A stretch of 64,000 bases of DNA from Bordetella genomosp. 13 (GCF_007679965.1 NZ_VEHL01000005.1:1-64000), one strand, 5' to 3'. Counted from the first letter of the stretch, positions 33,516 to 42,914 are shown. Program-made: numbers and translations. The notes: generated from the sequence alone by a model not told the origin.

Positions 33516-34037
33516 GTTGATTCTCGTTGGAATGGAAGAAGGCCGGCGCCCCTCTGTGCGGCCGGCTCGGCAATGATTCGCGATACGGGTGCGATGCCGG
33601 GGCCGAAGGATTCCAAAGAGTTGTGTCTGAAAGATTTCAAATTTGTGTAATTGAGGGCGATTTCCGGGGATCGGCCGTCAAATCCATGGTTGATGTGACA
33701 AATGTATCTGATATGCACAGAATGGCCATGGCGTCACGGCGACGCCAAGCTATTGCAATAAAAAAGCTTTTTGGCCAGTTGGAGATGCATTCCTTGCCGG
33801 CCCTGCTGCACAAATGTGAATTTGGAAAGGTTTTGTTGGAAACGGCTGATTCAGAGGAACTTTTTTCAAAGTAATGATGCAGCGCACATTCCGGAAAATT
33901 TTTCCCGGTTTGTCGGGAGGAATGCGTCGCCGCTTGCGTCGGGTCCACGCCACATGGCCTCATCGCGCAATATTTTTCCCGGCCCACAGGCGTAGCATTA
34001 TCGACATTGTTTTCTGGTACGAGGTCCAGGCAGGATC
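33516..34037. other. AT-rich gene-free stretch
   Basis: About 520 bases clearly lower in GC than the surroundings, between the vWA lipoprotein gene and the chaC-like gene. It contains the palindrome AAAAAGCTTTTT (33761-33772), ATTGCAAT just before it, a repeat ATTTTTCCCGG at 33898-33908 and 33972-33982, and CATTCC...GGAATG flanking the first of these. One small frame (33686-33874, 62 codons) has unusual codon use and no ribosome site; I do not call it a gene. Confidence 0.55.
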
Positions 34038-34658
34038 ATGTCGTCGGAAGTAACGGCCGCATGCAGCGGCGCAGCATGGCCCCCGTCGTCGGTCGAGGCG
34101 TTGCTGGCGGATTGGAACGGCATCGACGACATCTGGGTCTTCGGCTACGGGTCCCTGATCTGGCGTCCCGCCTTCGCCTGGCAGGAACGCCGCCTGGCCA
34201 CCGTGCGCGGCTATCACCGTTCGCTTTGCCTGTGGTCGCATGACCACCGCGGGTCGCCCGACGCGCCGGGCCTGGTGTTCGGCCTGGATCGTGGCGGCTG
34301 TTGCCGCGGCGTAGCGTTCCGCGTGGCCGCGGCCGACGTCGTCCCCGTCTTCCACGCGCTATGGCAGCGCGAAATGCCCAATGGCGCGTACGTGCCGCGC
34401 TGGCTGGCCTGTTCGACCGAGGCCGGGCCGGTGCGTGGACTGGTGTTCCTGCTCAACCGGGGATGCAGCCATTACGCGGGAGAGATCAGCGAGGATCACC
34501 TGATGGCCTCGGTGCGCCGCGCCGTGGGACAGTCGGGCGCCTGCCTGGATTACGTGATCGAGACCGACCGGGCGCTGCGGGCCTGCGGCATCGACGACGG
34601 CCGCCTGGGGGCGCTGGTGCGCAAGCTGGGCATGGCGCTGCAGCCGGCCGCGGCCTGA
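34038..34658 (+). CDS. ChaC-like gamma-glutamylcyclotransferase
   Basis: 206 residues. The glycine-rich substrate loop VFGYGSLIWRPAF is the hallmark of the ChaC/GGCT family, followed by YHRSLCLWSHDHRGSPDAPGL, GLVFGL and YVPRWLAC. ChaC enzymes release 5-oxoproline from glutathione. The start ATG follows CAGGCAGGATC. Stands alone and ends in a strong terminator that it shares with the converging mgtE. Whether glutathione is the substrate here is inferred from the family. Confidence 0.9.
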   Translation: MSSEVTAACSGAAWPPSSVEALLADWNGIDDIWVFGYGSLIWRPAFAWQERRLATVRGYHRSLCLWSHDHRGSPDAPGLVFGLDRGGCCRGVAFRVAAADVVPVFHALWQREMPNGAYVPRWLACSTEAGPVRGLVFLLNRGCSHYAGEISEDHLMASVRRAVGQSGACLDYVIETDRALRACGIDDGRLGALVRKLGMALQPAAA

Positions 34659-34677
34659 TCGAGCCGGCTTTCAAAAG

Positions 34678-34706
34678 CCAAGGGCCTGCGGATCGCAGGC
34701 CCTTGG
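34678..34706. terminator. bidirectional hairpin terminator
   Basis: CCAAGGGCCTGCG pairs with CGCAGGCCCTTGG around GAT and is followed by TTCTTC; AAAAG precedes it. It separates the converging chaC-like and mgtE genes. Confidence 0.85.
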
Positions 34707-34745
34707 TTCTTCAGGCGCCAGGCCTTGCCGGCAGGCGCGCCGGGC

Positions 34746-36215
34746 CTACAGCAGGAATACCGTAGCCAGGCCCAGGAAGATGAAGAACCCCAGCGAGTCG
34801 GTGGCGAAGGTCAGCAGCACCGACGAGCCGATGGCGGGGTCGCGGCCGAAGCGCGCGCGCAGCATCGGCACCAGCACGCCGATGCCGGCGCCCACCAGCA
34901 TGTTGCAGATCATGGCGGCCATCATCACGAAGGCCACCGCGAACGACCGCGAGATGATCCATGCGAACAGCGCCGCCATCAGGCTGCCGCACAGGCCGAC
35001 CATCAGGGTGATGGTCATTTCGCGCTTGACCAGCGGCCACAGGTTGCGGCCGGTGATGCGCCCCATGGCCAGGGCCCGGATGATCATCGTCATGGTCTGG
35101 TTGCCCGAGTTGCCGCCGATGCCGGCGACGATGGACATCAGGAAGGCCAGCACCACGATGTGGCTGACGGTGGCCTCGAACTGCGAGGCGACGAACGAGG
35201 CCGTGGCCGCCGTACAGATGTTGAACAGCAGCCAGGGCGCGCGGTTGCGCAGCGCGCTGAGCATGGGGGCGAAGATGTCCTCTTCCTGCAGGCCGGCGCG
35301 CGACAGGGCCTGTTCCTGCGAGTCTTCGCGCATCACGTCCACCACGTCCGCGATGGTGACGCGGCCGATGAGGCGGCCCTGGTCGTCGATGACGGGCGCC
35401 GACACCAGATCGTAGCGTTCGAACGCGCCGGCCGCGTCGGCGTCGGAATCCAGCGGGTTGAGCGTGAGGAAGTCGGTGTTCATGACCCCGTGCACCTCGG
35501 AGTCGGGTTCGCTGACCAGCAATACCGAAATGGGCAGCACGCCCTGCAGCTTGTCCTGGCGGTCGACCACGAAGATCTGGTCGGTGTGGTCGGGCAGCTC
35601 GTGCAGGCGGCGCAGGTAGCGCAGCACCACTTCGAGCGTGACGTCCTCGCGCACCCGGACCATTTCGAAGTCCATGATGGCGCCGACGCTGTCCTCGGGG
35701 TAGCCCATGGCCTCGAGCAACTGCGCGCGCTCTTCCTCGGTCAGGCCCTTCTGCACCTCGGCCACCACGTCGGGCGGCAGGTCGGGCGCCAGGTCGGCCA
35801 GCTCGTCGGCGTCCATGTTGCCGGTGGCCTTGACCAGGTCCTGCCGGTCCATTGCCTCGATCAGCGATTCCCGGACCCAGTCCTCGACCTCGAGCAGCAC
35901 GTCGGCGTCGTGCTCGGAGCTGACCAGGTTCCAGACCAGCTGGCGCTCTTCCTTGGGCAGCGATTCCAGGATGAACGCGATGTCGGCCGGATGCAGGTCA
36001 TCGACCAGCGCCTTCAGTTCGGCCGTGTGCTGGCGGTGCACCAGGTCTTCGACCAGCGTGGCCTTGGCGTCGCCCTGTTCCTGGCGGTGCACCAGGTTCT
36101 CGACCAGCATCTGGCGGCGCAGGCATTCCTGCACCGCGGCCAGCGCGTGCTGGGCGTCTTCGGGATCGAGCCGGCGGGGGGCGGCGGCCGTTTTCTGCGC
36201 GACGGTGTCGGTCAT
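34746..36215 (-). CDS. mgtE: magnesium transporter MgtE
   Basis: 489 residues. Cytosolic N domain of helical repeats (to about residue 150), a CBS pair (about 160-290, with MNTDFLTLNPLDSD and SAPVIDDQGRLIGRVTIADV), a connecting helix, and a C-terminal pore domain of five helices that includes GIGGNSGNQTMTMIIRALA. MgtE is a magnesium-gated magnesium channel of the inner membrane. Odd feature: residues 36-52 and 53-69 are a 17-residue tandem duplication (LVENLVHRQ and LVEDLVHRQ). Upstream of the thioesterase gene is on the same strand with 10 bases between them, so the two may be co-transcribed. Confidence 0.95.
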   Translation of the reverse strand: MTDTVAQKTAAAPRRLDPEDAQHALAAVQECLRRQMLVENLVHRQEQGDAKATLVEDLVHRQHTAELKALVDDLHPADIAFILESLPKEERQLVWNLVSSEHDADVLLEVEDWVRESLIEAMDRQDLVKATGNMDADELADLAPDLPPDVVAEVQKGLTEEERAQLLEAMGYPEDSVGAIMDFEMVRVREDVTLEVVLRYLRRLHELPDHTDQIFVVDRQDKLQGVLPISVLLVSEPDSEVHGVMNTDFLTLNPLDSDADAAGAFERYDLVSAPVIDDQGRLIGRVTIADVVDVMREDSQEQALSRAGLQEEDIFAPMLSALRNRAPWLLFNICTAATASFVASQFEATVSHIVVLAFLMSIVAGIGGNSGNQTMTMIIRALAMGRITGRNLWPLVKREMTITLMVGLCGSLMAALFAWIISRSFAVAFVMMAAMICNMLVGAGIGVLVPMLRARFGRDPAIGSSVLLTFATDSLGFFIFLGLATVFLL

Positions 36216-36225
36216 GCTGGTTGCT

Positions 36226-36636
36226 TCAGATCGTGGGCAGGGGGCGGCTGCGGCGGGCTTCGTCGGTGGCGACGTAGGTGAGCGTGGCTTCGGTCACCTT
36301 GACGACTTCGGCGTCCAGGCGCTGGCGTTCGGCGTAGACCTCGACCGAGACCGTGATGGAGGTGGCGCCGGTCTTGACGATGGTGGCGTAGAAACTGAGC
36401 AGGTCGCCGACGAAGACGGGCTGCTTGAACTGGAAGGCGTTGACGGCCACGGTGGCTACCCGGCCGGCGGCGCGGCGCGCGGCGGGCACCGAGCCGGCGA
36501 TGTCTACCTGGGACATGATCCAGCCGCCGAACACGTCGCCGTGGATGTTGGCGTCGGCGGGCATCGGCATGACCCGCAGGACGGGGTCGCGGCCTTCCGG
36601 CAGCCGGATCGAGGAAACTTGTGCGGGGGACGTCAT
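36226..36636 (-). CDS. acyl-CoA thioesterase, hotdog fold (YciA-like)
   Basis: 136 residues. RVMPMPADANIHGDVFGGWIMSQVDIAG carries the acyl-CoA thioesterase signature with Asn and Asp of the hotdog active site, followed by VAVNAFQFKQPVFVGDLLSFYA. Relatives hydrolyse a broad range of acyl-CoAs in the cytoplasm. Lies 10 bases upstream of mgtE in the same direction. Confidence 0.92.
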   Translation of the reverse strand: MTSPAQVSSIRLPEGRDPVLRVMPMPADANIHGDVFGGWIMSQVDIAGSVPAARRAAGRVATVAVNAFQFKQPVFVGDLLSFYATIVKTGATSITVSVEVYAERQRLDAEVVKVTEATLTYVATDEARRSRPLPTI

Positions 36637-36757
36637 GCGGCCGGCTCCGGAGCGGGAACCGGTCGATTATGCAGGAAAAACGTGAAGGCGGTGCGGCAGT
36701 GCACACCGCGTTTTCGTGCCGTCCGCGTCGGCGTCGCGGCAGGCGCCGCGGCGCCGT

Positions 36758-37804
36758 TCAGGCCGCCATCTTGACGATGGCGTAGCCGCCGAACAGCAGC
36801 CAGGCATACAGCACCGCGCCCAGCGCCAGCACGCGGGGGCCCGCCTTGCGGATCTGCGCGAAGCGGGTCTCGATGCCCAGCGCGGTCATGGCCATGGTCA
36901 GGGCGAACACGTCGAGCTTGCGGACCGCGGTGACGACGTCGGGCGGCAGCACGTTCAGCGAGTTGACGATGGCCAGCGCCAGGAAGCCCACGGCGAACCA
37001 GGGAATGGGCAGCTTGCCCTTGCGCTCGCCCTGTTCGTCCGGGCTGGCGACGCGGCTGCGCAGCCACAGGCCCAGCGCCAGCAGCACGGGCACCAGCAGC
37101 GCCACGCGCGTCATCTTCACGATGGTGGCGACCTCGGTGGTGGCCGGGTCGATGTTGCTGGCGGCGCCCACGACCTGCGCCACTTCGTGCACGGTGCCGC
37201 CGATGTAGATGCCCAGCGCCTGGGTGTCGAACTGCAGCCAGCCGGCGTGATAGAACACCGGGTAGAGGAACATGGACAGGGTGCCGAACAGCACCACGGT
37301 GGCCACCGCGACGGCGCTCTTGTGCGGCGCGGCCCGCAGCGTGGGCTCGAAGGCCAGCACGGCGGCGGCGCCGCAGATGGCGCTGCCGGCCGCGGTCAGC
37401 ACGGCGGTGTCGCGGTCCAGGCCCAGCAGGCGCTGACCCACGAATGCGCCCAGCGCCAGCGTGCCCAGCACCACCGCGACCGACACGGCCAGGCCGGGCA
37501 GGCCGACGGCCATGATCTGCTGGATGCTGATGTTCAAACCATAGAACGCCACGGCGATGCGCAGCAGGCGACGCGCGGTGAAGTTGACGCCCACGCCCCA
37601 TTCGGCCGGCATCGTGCCGCGCAGGAAGTTGCCGTACAGCATGCCGCAGACGATGCCCACGACCAGCGGCGAGAAACCCAGCGCGCGGATGGCGGGCAGG
37701 TCGGCCAATTGCACGACCGCGCCGGCCATCAGGGCGACGAACAGCACCCCATTGAGTTTGTCGCGCCAGGGGGTGGGGGTGGAGAGGGGGAGCGAGGCTT
37801 CCAT
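36758..37804 (-). CDS. YeiH family putative sulfate exporter
   Basis: 348 residues, about ten hydrophobic helices. Motifs of the YeiH/YeeH (UPF0324) family: GMLYGNFLRGTMP, RRLLRIAVAFYGLNIS, GSAICGAAAVLAFEP, GIYIGGTVHEVAQVVGA and NSLNVLPPDVV. Family members are annotated as putative sulfate or sulfite-related exporters; direct evidence is limited. Divergent from a LysR regulator, the usual arrangement for yeiH, with repeated elements in between. Confidence 0.92.
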   Translation of the reverse strand: MEASLPLSTPTPWRDKLNGVLFVALMAGAVVQLADLPAIRALGFSPLVVGIVCGMLYGNFLRGTMPAEWGVGVNFTARRLLRIAVAFYGLNISIQQIMAVGLPGLAVSVAVVLGTLALGAFVGQRLLGLDRDTAVLTAAGSAICGAAAVLAFEPTLRAAPHKSAVAVATVVLFGTLSMFLYPVFYHAGWLQFDTQALGIYIGGTVHEVAQVVGAASNIDPATTEVATIVKMTRVALLVPVLLALGLWLRSRVASPDEQGERKGKLPIPWFAVGFLALAIVNSLNVLPPDVVTAVRKLDVFALTMAMTALGIETRFAQIRKAGPRVLALGAVLYAWLLFGGYAIVKMAA

Positions 37805-37837
37805 GGACTTGTTTTGCGTATATCCAAATTACTTGTG

Positions 37838-37905
37838 GAAATATTAAAGTCCTGGGTACTATCTGAAAAATGGTTATTCCAGATAGCTACTATCCGAAAT
37901 ATTGA
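37838..37905. promoter_or_regulatory. repeat-rich operator region between yeiH-like gene and lysR
   Basis: TACTATCTGAAA (37857-37868) recurs as TACTATCCGAAA (37888-37899), 31 bases or three helical turns apart. TATCTG (37860) also faces CAGATA (37880). GAAATATTRA occurs at 37838-37847 and 37896-37905. Such arrays are typical of LysR binding regions. Confidence 0.6.
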
Positions 37906-37932
37906 TAGATCCGTCGTTCACCGTCGTCCTCC

Positions 37933-38829
37933 ATGACCCCAGACCAACTGCTGACCTTCGCCTGCGTGGCCGATACCGGCAACATCAGCCGGGCGGCCGG
38001 GCTGCTGCATCTGTCGCAACCCGCCGTGTCGGGGCAGTTGCGGGCGCTGCAGGACTGGTTCGGCGAGCCGCTGTATCGCCGCCAGGGCCACGGCATCGCG
38101 CTGACTGCGGCCGGCGAACGCCTGGCCGAGCAGGCCCGGCTGCTGCGCCAGATCTACCTGCGCGCCCAGGCCGAGCGGGATGCGTGGCGCGGCCTGGACG
38201 CGGGCGTGCTGCGGCTGGGCGCGAGCACCACGCCCGCCAGCTATCTGCTGCCGGGGCTGGTGGCGCGCTTTCACCAGCGCTTTCCCGCGGTGGGGCTGCA
38301 CCTGTCGGATGGCAATACCCGCCAGATCGTCGAGCGGCTGCCCGAACTGGACCTGGCCTTCATCGAGGGCGACGTGCCCGCGGGGCTGGCCGACGGCACG
38401 GCCGTGCACGCGTGGCGCGAGGACGAAGTGGTGGCGGTGGTGCGCGCGGACCATGCGCTGGCGCGGCAGGCGGCGGCCACGCTGCACGACCTGGCGGCCT
38501 GGCCGCTGGTGATGCGCGAGCCGGGCTCGGGCGTGCGCCAGCTGGTGGAGCGCGCCTTCGCGGCAGCGGACCTGGCGCCGGAGGCCGCGCTGGAACTGGC
38601 CGGGGTCGAGGGCGTGAAGCAGGCCGTGCGCGCGGGACTGGGCGTGGGTTTCGTGTCGGTGATGTCGATGCGCCACGAGGACGGCACGCTGGCCGTGGTG
38701 CGCGTGGCGCCGCGCGCGCTGACGCGTCGGCTCAGCATCCTGGTGCCGCATGCCGATACCGCCGCGCGCGCGGCGCGGCAGTTCCTGGACAGCTGCCTGG
38801 CGCTGGACGAGCAGGACACGTGGGCGTGA
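37933..38829 (+). CDS. LysR family transcriptional regulator
   Basis: 298 residues. N-terminal winged helix-turn-helix (residues 1-60; ISRAAGLLHLSQPAVSGQLRALQDWFGEPLYRR), linker helix, then a periplasmic-binding-protein-like effector domain (about 90-290). Likely controls the divergent exporter gene, by position and by the repeats between them. The effector cannot be told from sequence. Confidence 0.94.
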   Translation: MTPDQLLTFACVADTGNISRAAGLLHLSQPAVSGQLRALQDWFGEPLYRRQGHGIALTAAGERLAEQARLLRQIYLRAQAERDAWRGLDAGVLRLGASTTPASYLLPGLVARFHQRFPAVGLHLSDGNTRQIVERLPELDLAFIEGDVPAGLADGTAVHAWREDEVVAVVRADHALARQAAATLHDLAAWPLVMREPGSGVRQLVERAFAAADLAPEAALELAGVEGVKQAVRAGLGVGFVSVMSMRHEDGTLAVVRVAPRALTRRLSILVPHADTAARAARQFLDSCLALDEQDTWA

Positions 38830-38904
38830 TGCCCGATCGGGGCCACCGGCACGCGACGCGCATGTTCGATGAACTCGTATGCAGGTGCCGCGACGCCGAT
38901 GCCG

Positions 38905-40104
38905 TCAGCCCTCGCGCGCCAGCCAGCGCGTGGCCAGCTGCACCCAGTACGTGGCGCCCAGCGGCAGCAGGTCGTCGTTGAAATCGTAGCTGCCGTTGTG
39001 CAGCATGCATGGCCCCATGCCGTGGCCCTGGGTGCGATGCGAGCCGTCGCCGTTGCCGATCCACACGTAGCAGCCGGGCAGTTCCTGCAGCATGAACGCG
39101 AAGTCTTCGGCGCCCATGGTGGGCGTGACGTTGTCGTCCAGGTTGGCGGCGCCGACGATGTCGCGGATGACCTCGGCGCAGAAGGCCGACTCGGCCGGGT
39201 GATTGATGGTGGGCGGATAGTTGCGTTCGAACTCGAACTCCATCTCGCAATCCATCGCGGCGCAGGTGTGCTGCGCGATCTCGCGCATGCGGCGCTCGAT
39301 CAGGTCCAGCGTTTCCAGCGTGAAGGTGCGCACCGTGCCGCGCATCTCGGCGTCGTCGGGCACCACGTTGTCGGCGCTGCCCGTGTGGATCTGCGTGATG
39401 CTGAGCACGGCGGCGTCCTGCGGGTCGCGGTTGCGCGTGATGATGGTCTGCAGCGACTGCGCCAGCTGCACGGCCGTCATCACCGGGTCGACGCCCAGGT
39501 GCGGCATGCCGGCATGCGCGCCCTTGCCGCGGATGACGATGCGGAACTCGTTGGCCGACGCCATGATGGGACCGGACGTGAGCCCGAAGTGCCCGGCCGG
39601 CACGCCGGGCCAGTTGTGCATGCCGAACACGGCCTGCATCGGGAAGCGGCGGAACAGGCCGTCGTCGATCATGCGCTTGGCGCCGCCGCCGCCTTCTTCG
39701 GCGGGCTGGAAGATCACGTATGCGGTGCCCGCGAAATCGCGGTGCTGCGAGAGGTATCGCGCCGCGCCCAGCAGCATGGCGGTGTGGCCATCGTGGCCGC
39801 ATGCGTGCATTTTGCCCGCGTGCCGGCTGGCGTGGTCGAAGGTGTTGATCTCCTGCATGGGCAGCGCGTCCATGTCGGCGCGCAGGCCCACCGTGCCCTT
39901 GCCCGGCCGGTTGCCGCGGATGATGCCGATCACGCCGGTGCCGCCCAGGCCGCGGTCGATCTCGATGCCCCATTCCTGTAGCTTGGCCGCCACCAGGTCG
40001 GCGGTGCGGAACTCTTCGAACGACAGTTCGGGATGGGCATGGATGTCGCGGCGCAGCACGGCGAGATCCTGCTGCCAGGTGACGATGGGCTCGAGCAGGT
40101 TCAT
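38905..40104 (-). CDS. M20 family amidohydrolase (second copy)
   Basis: 399 residues. Paralogue of the gene at 1339 with the same metal motifs: LRRDIHAHPELSFEE, ADMDALPM, MHACGHDGHTAM, QPAEEGGGGA and CMLHNGSYDFND. The dimerisation domain (about 185-300) differs more, so substrate range may differ. Probably removes acyl groups from amino acids. Divergent from the acyl-CoA ligase gene, whose start is 74 bases away. Confidence 0.92.
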   Translation of the reverse strand: MNLLEPIVTWQQDLAVLRRDIHAHPELSFEEFRTADLVAAKLQEWGIEIDRGLGGTGVIGIIRGNRPGKGTVGLRADMDALPMQEINTFDHASRHAGKMHACGHDGHTAMLLGAARYLSQHRDFAGTAYVIFQPAEEGGGGAKRMIDDGLFRRFPMQAVFGMHNWPGVPAGHFGLTSGPIMASANEFRIVIRGKGAHAGMPHLGVDPVMTAVQLAQSLQTIITRNRDPQDAAVLSITQIHTGSADNVVPDDAEMRGTVRTFTLETLDLIERRMREIAQHTCAAMDCEMEFEFERNYPPTINHPAESAFCAEVIRDIVGAANLDDNVTPTMGAEDFAFMLQELPGCYVWIGNGDGSHRTQGHGMGPCMLHNGSYDFNDDLLPLGATYWVQLATRWLAREG

Positions 40105-40178
40105 GACGGACTCATGGAAGGGAGGGTCGAGTCAAGGGTATCATCAATCAAAACCCTACAAGAACGGAGGCAAACATC

Positions 40179-41873
40179 ATGTCATCGCGTCCCTGGCTCG
40201 ACCACTATCCGGAAGGGGTTTCCGCGGAAGTTTCCCTGAAGGGGTACACGTCGCTGACCGACCTGCTCGATCAAGCCTGCCGGCATCACGCCGACCGCAT
40301 TGCCTGCACCTCGATGGGCAGCGACATCAGCTATTCCGAGATCGACACGCACGCGCGCGCCTTCGCCGCATGGCTGCAGTCATTGGGCCTGGGACGTGGC
40401 GCGCGCGTGGCGCTGATGATGCCCAACGTTCCGGCCTACCTGGTCGCCATGCTGGGAACGCTGCGCGCGGGCATGGTGGTGGTCAACGTCAACCCGCTGT
40501 ACAAGCCCGACGAACTGGGCCACCAGTTGCGCGACAGCGGCGCCGAAGTCATCGTCATCTTCGAGAATTTCGCGCACACGCTGCAAAACGTGCGCGAGCG
40601 CGGCTCGCTGCGCCACGTGGTGATCGCCGCGCCCGGCGACCTGCTGGGCGGCCTGAAGGCGCCGCTGATCAATTTCGCGGCGCGCTACGTCAAGCGCATG
40701 ATTCCGGCCTGGCACATCGAGGGCGCCGTGCGCCTGCCGCAAGTGCTGATCGAAGGGGCGCGCGAGACGTATGCGCACGTCACGCAGGGCATGAGCGACC
40801 TGGCGGTGCTGCAGTACACGGGCGGCACCACCGGCACGCCCAAGGGCGCGATGCTGTCGCACGGCAACCTGGTCAGCAACGTGCTGCAGGTGCAGGAGGT
40901 GGCCCGGCCCGCGCTGGGCGACCTGTCCGGCCCGCCGCTGACCATCATCAGCGCGCTGCCGCTGTACCACGTGTTCGCGATGACGGTGTGCGGATTGTTC
41001 GGCATGCATGCGGGCATGCGCAACCTTCTGATCATCAACCCGCGCGACCAGGCCGCGTTGATCCAGGCGTGGCGCAAGGTGCCGGTCAATGTGTTCCCGG
41101 GCGTCAACACGCTGTTCAACGCGCTGGCCAACAACGACGAGTTCGCCAAGCTGGATTTCTCCGGCTTGCGCCTGACCCTGGGCGGCGGCATGGCCGTGCA
41201 GCCGTCGGTGGCCGAGCGCTGGCTGAAGCTGACGCGGCGTCCCCTGATCGAGGGCTATGGACTGTCCGAGACCTCGCCGGTGGCCACCGTGAACCGCACC
41301 GACGCCACCGACTACACGGGCTCGATCGGGCTGCCGCTGCCGTCCACCGACGTGGCCATCCTGGACGAGGCGGGCGCGGAAGTGCCGCTGGGCGAGCGCG
41401 GCGAGGTCTGCATCCGCGGGCCGCAGGTCATGCTGGGGTATTGGCAGAAGCCCGAGGAAACGCGCGCCGTGATGACGCAGGACGGATTCTTCCGCACGGG
41501 CGACATCGGCATCATGGATGCGGACGGCTACACACGCATCGTCGATCGCAAGAAGGACATGATCGCGGTGTCGGGCTTCAAGGTCTATCCGAACGAAGTC
41601 GAGGCCGTGCTGTCCTCGCATCCGGGCGTGCTGGAATGCGCGGTGGTCGGCATACCCGACGGACATTCGGGCGAGTCGGTCAAGGCGTTCGTGGTGCGCC
41701 GCGATGCCTCGCTGACTGAGGCCGAGCTGCTGCAGTGGTGCCAGGACAAGCTGACCGGCTACAAGCGGCCGCGCCACGTCGAGTTCCGCAACGAACTGCC
41801 CAAGAGCAACGTGGGCAAGATCCTGCGTCGCGAGCTGCGGCCCGAAGAGCCGAAGCAGGCGGTGGCGGCCTAG
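40179..41873 (+). CDS. long-chain fatty acid:CoA ligase (FadD-like)
   Basis: 564 residues, ANL superfamily. AMP-binding P-loop YTGGTTGTPKGAMLSHGN (about residue 212), EGYGLSETSP, the hinge region DGFFRTGDIGIMDADGYTRIVDRKKDM, and catalytic lysine in PKSNVGKILRRELR near the C-terminus. Activates fatty acids to acyl-CoA for beta-oxidation. Good ribosome site CGGAGG. Ends 5 bases from the convergent inositol monophosphatase gene. Confidence 0.92.
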   Translation: MSSRPWLDHYPEGVSAEVSLKGYTSLTDLLDQACRHHADRIACTSMGSDISYSEIDTHARAFAAWLQSLGLGRGARVALMMPNVPAYLVAMLGTLRAGMVVVNVNPLYKPDELGHQLRDSGAEVIVIFENFAHTLQNVRERGSLRHVVIAAPGDLLGGLKAPLINFAARYVKRMIPAWHIEGAVRLPQVLIEGARETYAHVTQGMSDLAVLQYTGGTTGTPKGAMLSHGNLVSNVLQVQEVARPALGDLSGPPLTIISALPLYHVFAMTVCGLFGMHAGMRNLLIINPRDQAALIQAWRKVPVNVFPGVNTLFNALANNDEFAKLDFSGLRLTLGGGMAVQPSVAERWLKLTRRPLIEGYGLSETSPVATVNRTDATDYTGSIGLPLPSTDVAILDEAGAEVPLGERGEVCIRGPQVMLGYWQKPEETRAVMTQDGFFRTGDIGIMDADGYTRIVDRKKDMIAVSGFKVYPNEVEAVLSSHPGVLECAVVGIPDGHSGESVKAFVVRRDASLTEAELLQWCQDKLTGYKRPRHVEFRNELPKSNVGKILRRELRPEEPKQAVAA

Positions 41874-41878
41874 GCGTA

Positions 41879-42769
41879 TCAGGCGGCGGGTGGCGGCGCG
41901 CCGCCCAGGTGCGGCGTCACCATGTCCCGCAGCGCCTGGTGGATCTTGCGATTGCCCGCCACCAGGCGGCCGCCGACGGGCCAGGCGTCGCGCAGGTGCA
42001 TGTCGGTGCACACGCCGCCGGCCTCGCGCAGGATGACCGTGCCCGCGGCCACGTCCCAGGGCGCCAGGCCCATTTCCCAATAGCCGTCGTAGCGGCCGCA
42101 GGCCGTCCAGGCCAGGTCGAGCGCGGCCGCGCCCATGCGGCGCACGCCGCGCGTACGGCTGATGGCGTCGTGCAGCATGGGCATGTACTGCGAGGCGAAG
42201 GAGAAGTCGCGGAACGGGAAGCCGGTGGCCACCACCGCGTCGTCCAGCGTCTCGGTGCGCGAGCACGAGATGCGGCGGCCGTTGAGCCACGAGCCGATGC
42301 CATGCACCGCGGTGAACAGTTCTTCGCGGCTGGGGTCGTAGACCACGCCGATGACGGGCGTGTCCTCGGTGATGCCCTGGTCGCCCGGCAGCTTCAGGCG
42401 GGTGCCCAGATGCGCGACCAGCGCGATCGACACGGCATAGTGCGGGATGCCGTGCAGGAAATTGGTGGTGCCGTCCAGGGGATCGATGTACCAGGTGGCC
42501 GGGCCCGACGCGGCGCCGCCGGTCTCTTCGGCCACGATGCCGAACTCGGGCGTGCGGGCGCGCAGCACGGCCAGGATGGCCTGCTCGGCCTCGCGGTCGG
42601 CCTGCGACACGAGGTCGTTGCGCGCCTTGCGGTCGATGACGAGATCGTCCCGGTTGTGGGCGTAGGATTGCAACAGGGCGGCGCCTGCGTGCGCCGCGCT
42701 CACGGCGACGTCGATGGCGGCGCCCAGGTCGATGGGCAAGGCTGCGGGGCGGGGGTCGGCGGTCTGCAT
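41879..42769 (-). CDS. inositol monophosphatase family protein
   Basis: 296 residues. Metal-binding motifs: Glu in VAEETGG, WYIDPLDGTTNFLHGIPHYAVSIAL, and the second site GLAPWDVAAGTVILREAGG. The family removes phosphate from inositol monophosphate or related compounds; some members (SuhB) also act in rRNA transcription. The insert LKLPGDQGITEDTP after SIALVAHLGT is unusual. The frame extends to 42931, but ATG 42769 matches the family start. Confidence 0.9.
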   Translation of the reverse strand: MQTADPRPAALPIDLGAAIDVAVSAAHAGAALLQSYAHNRDDLVIDRKARNDLVSQADREAEQAILAVLRARTPEFGIVAEETGGAASGPATWYIDPLDGTTNFLHGIPHYAVSIALVAHLGTRLKLPGDQGITEDTPVIGVVYDPSREELFTAVHGIGSWLNGRRISCSRTETLDDAVVATGFPFRDFSFASQYMPMLHDAISRTRGVRRMGAAALDLAWTACGRYDGYWEMGLAPWDVAAGTVILREAGGVCTDMHLRDAWPVGGRLVAGNRKIHQALRDMVTPHLGGAPPPAA

Positions 42770-42914
42770 GGCTTCAGTGTAAGCCCGTGTCCCGCGCGGG
42801 GTGACGGATCGGTCACGATCGCGCACGCCGCCGTGGCGCGCGGCCAACGGCCGCGCCCCGTCATCTTTCAGACTTCTGTTAAGTTTGCGGCCAATCGCCG
42901 CCTCTACATTCTTC

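Noticed and set aside
33686..33874. 62-codon frame in the AT-rich island
   Set aside because: No ribosome site, atypical codons, no resemblance to a known protein; kept only as part of the island.
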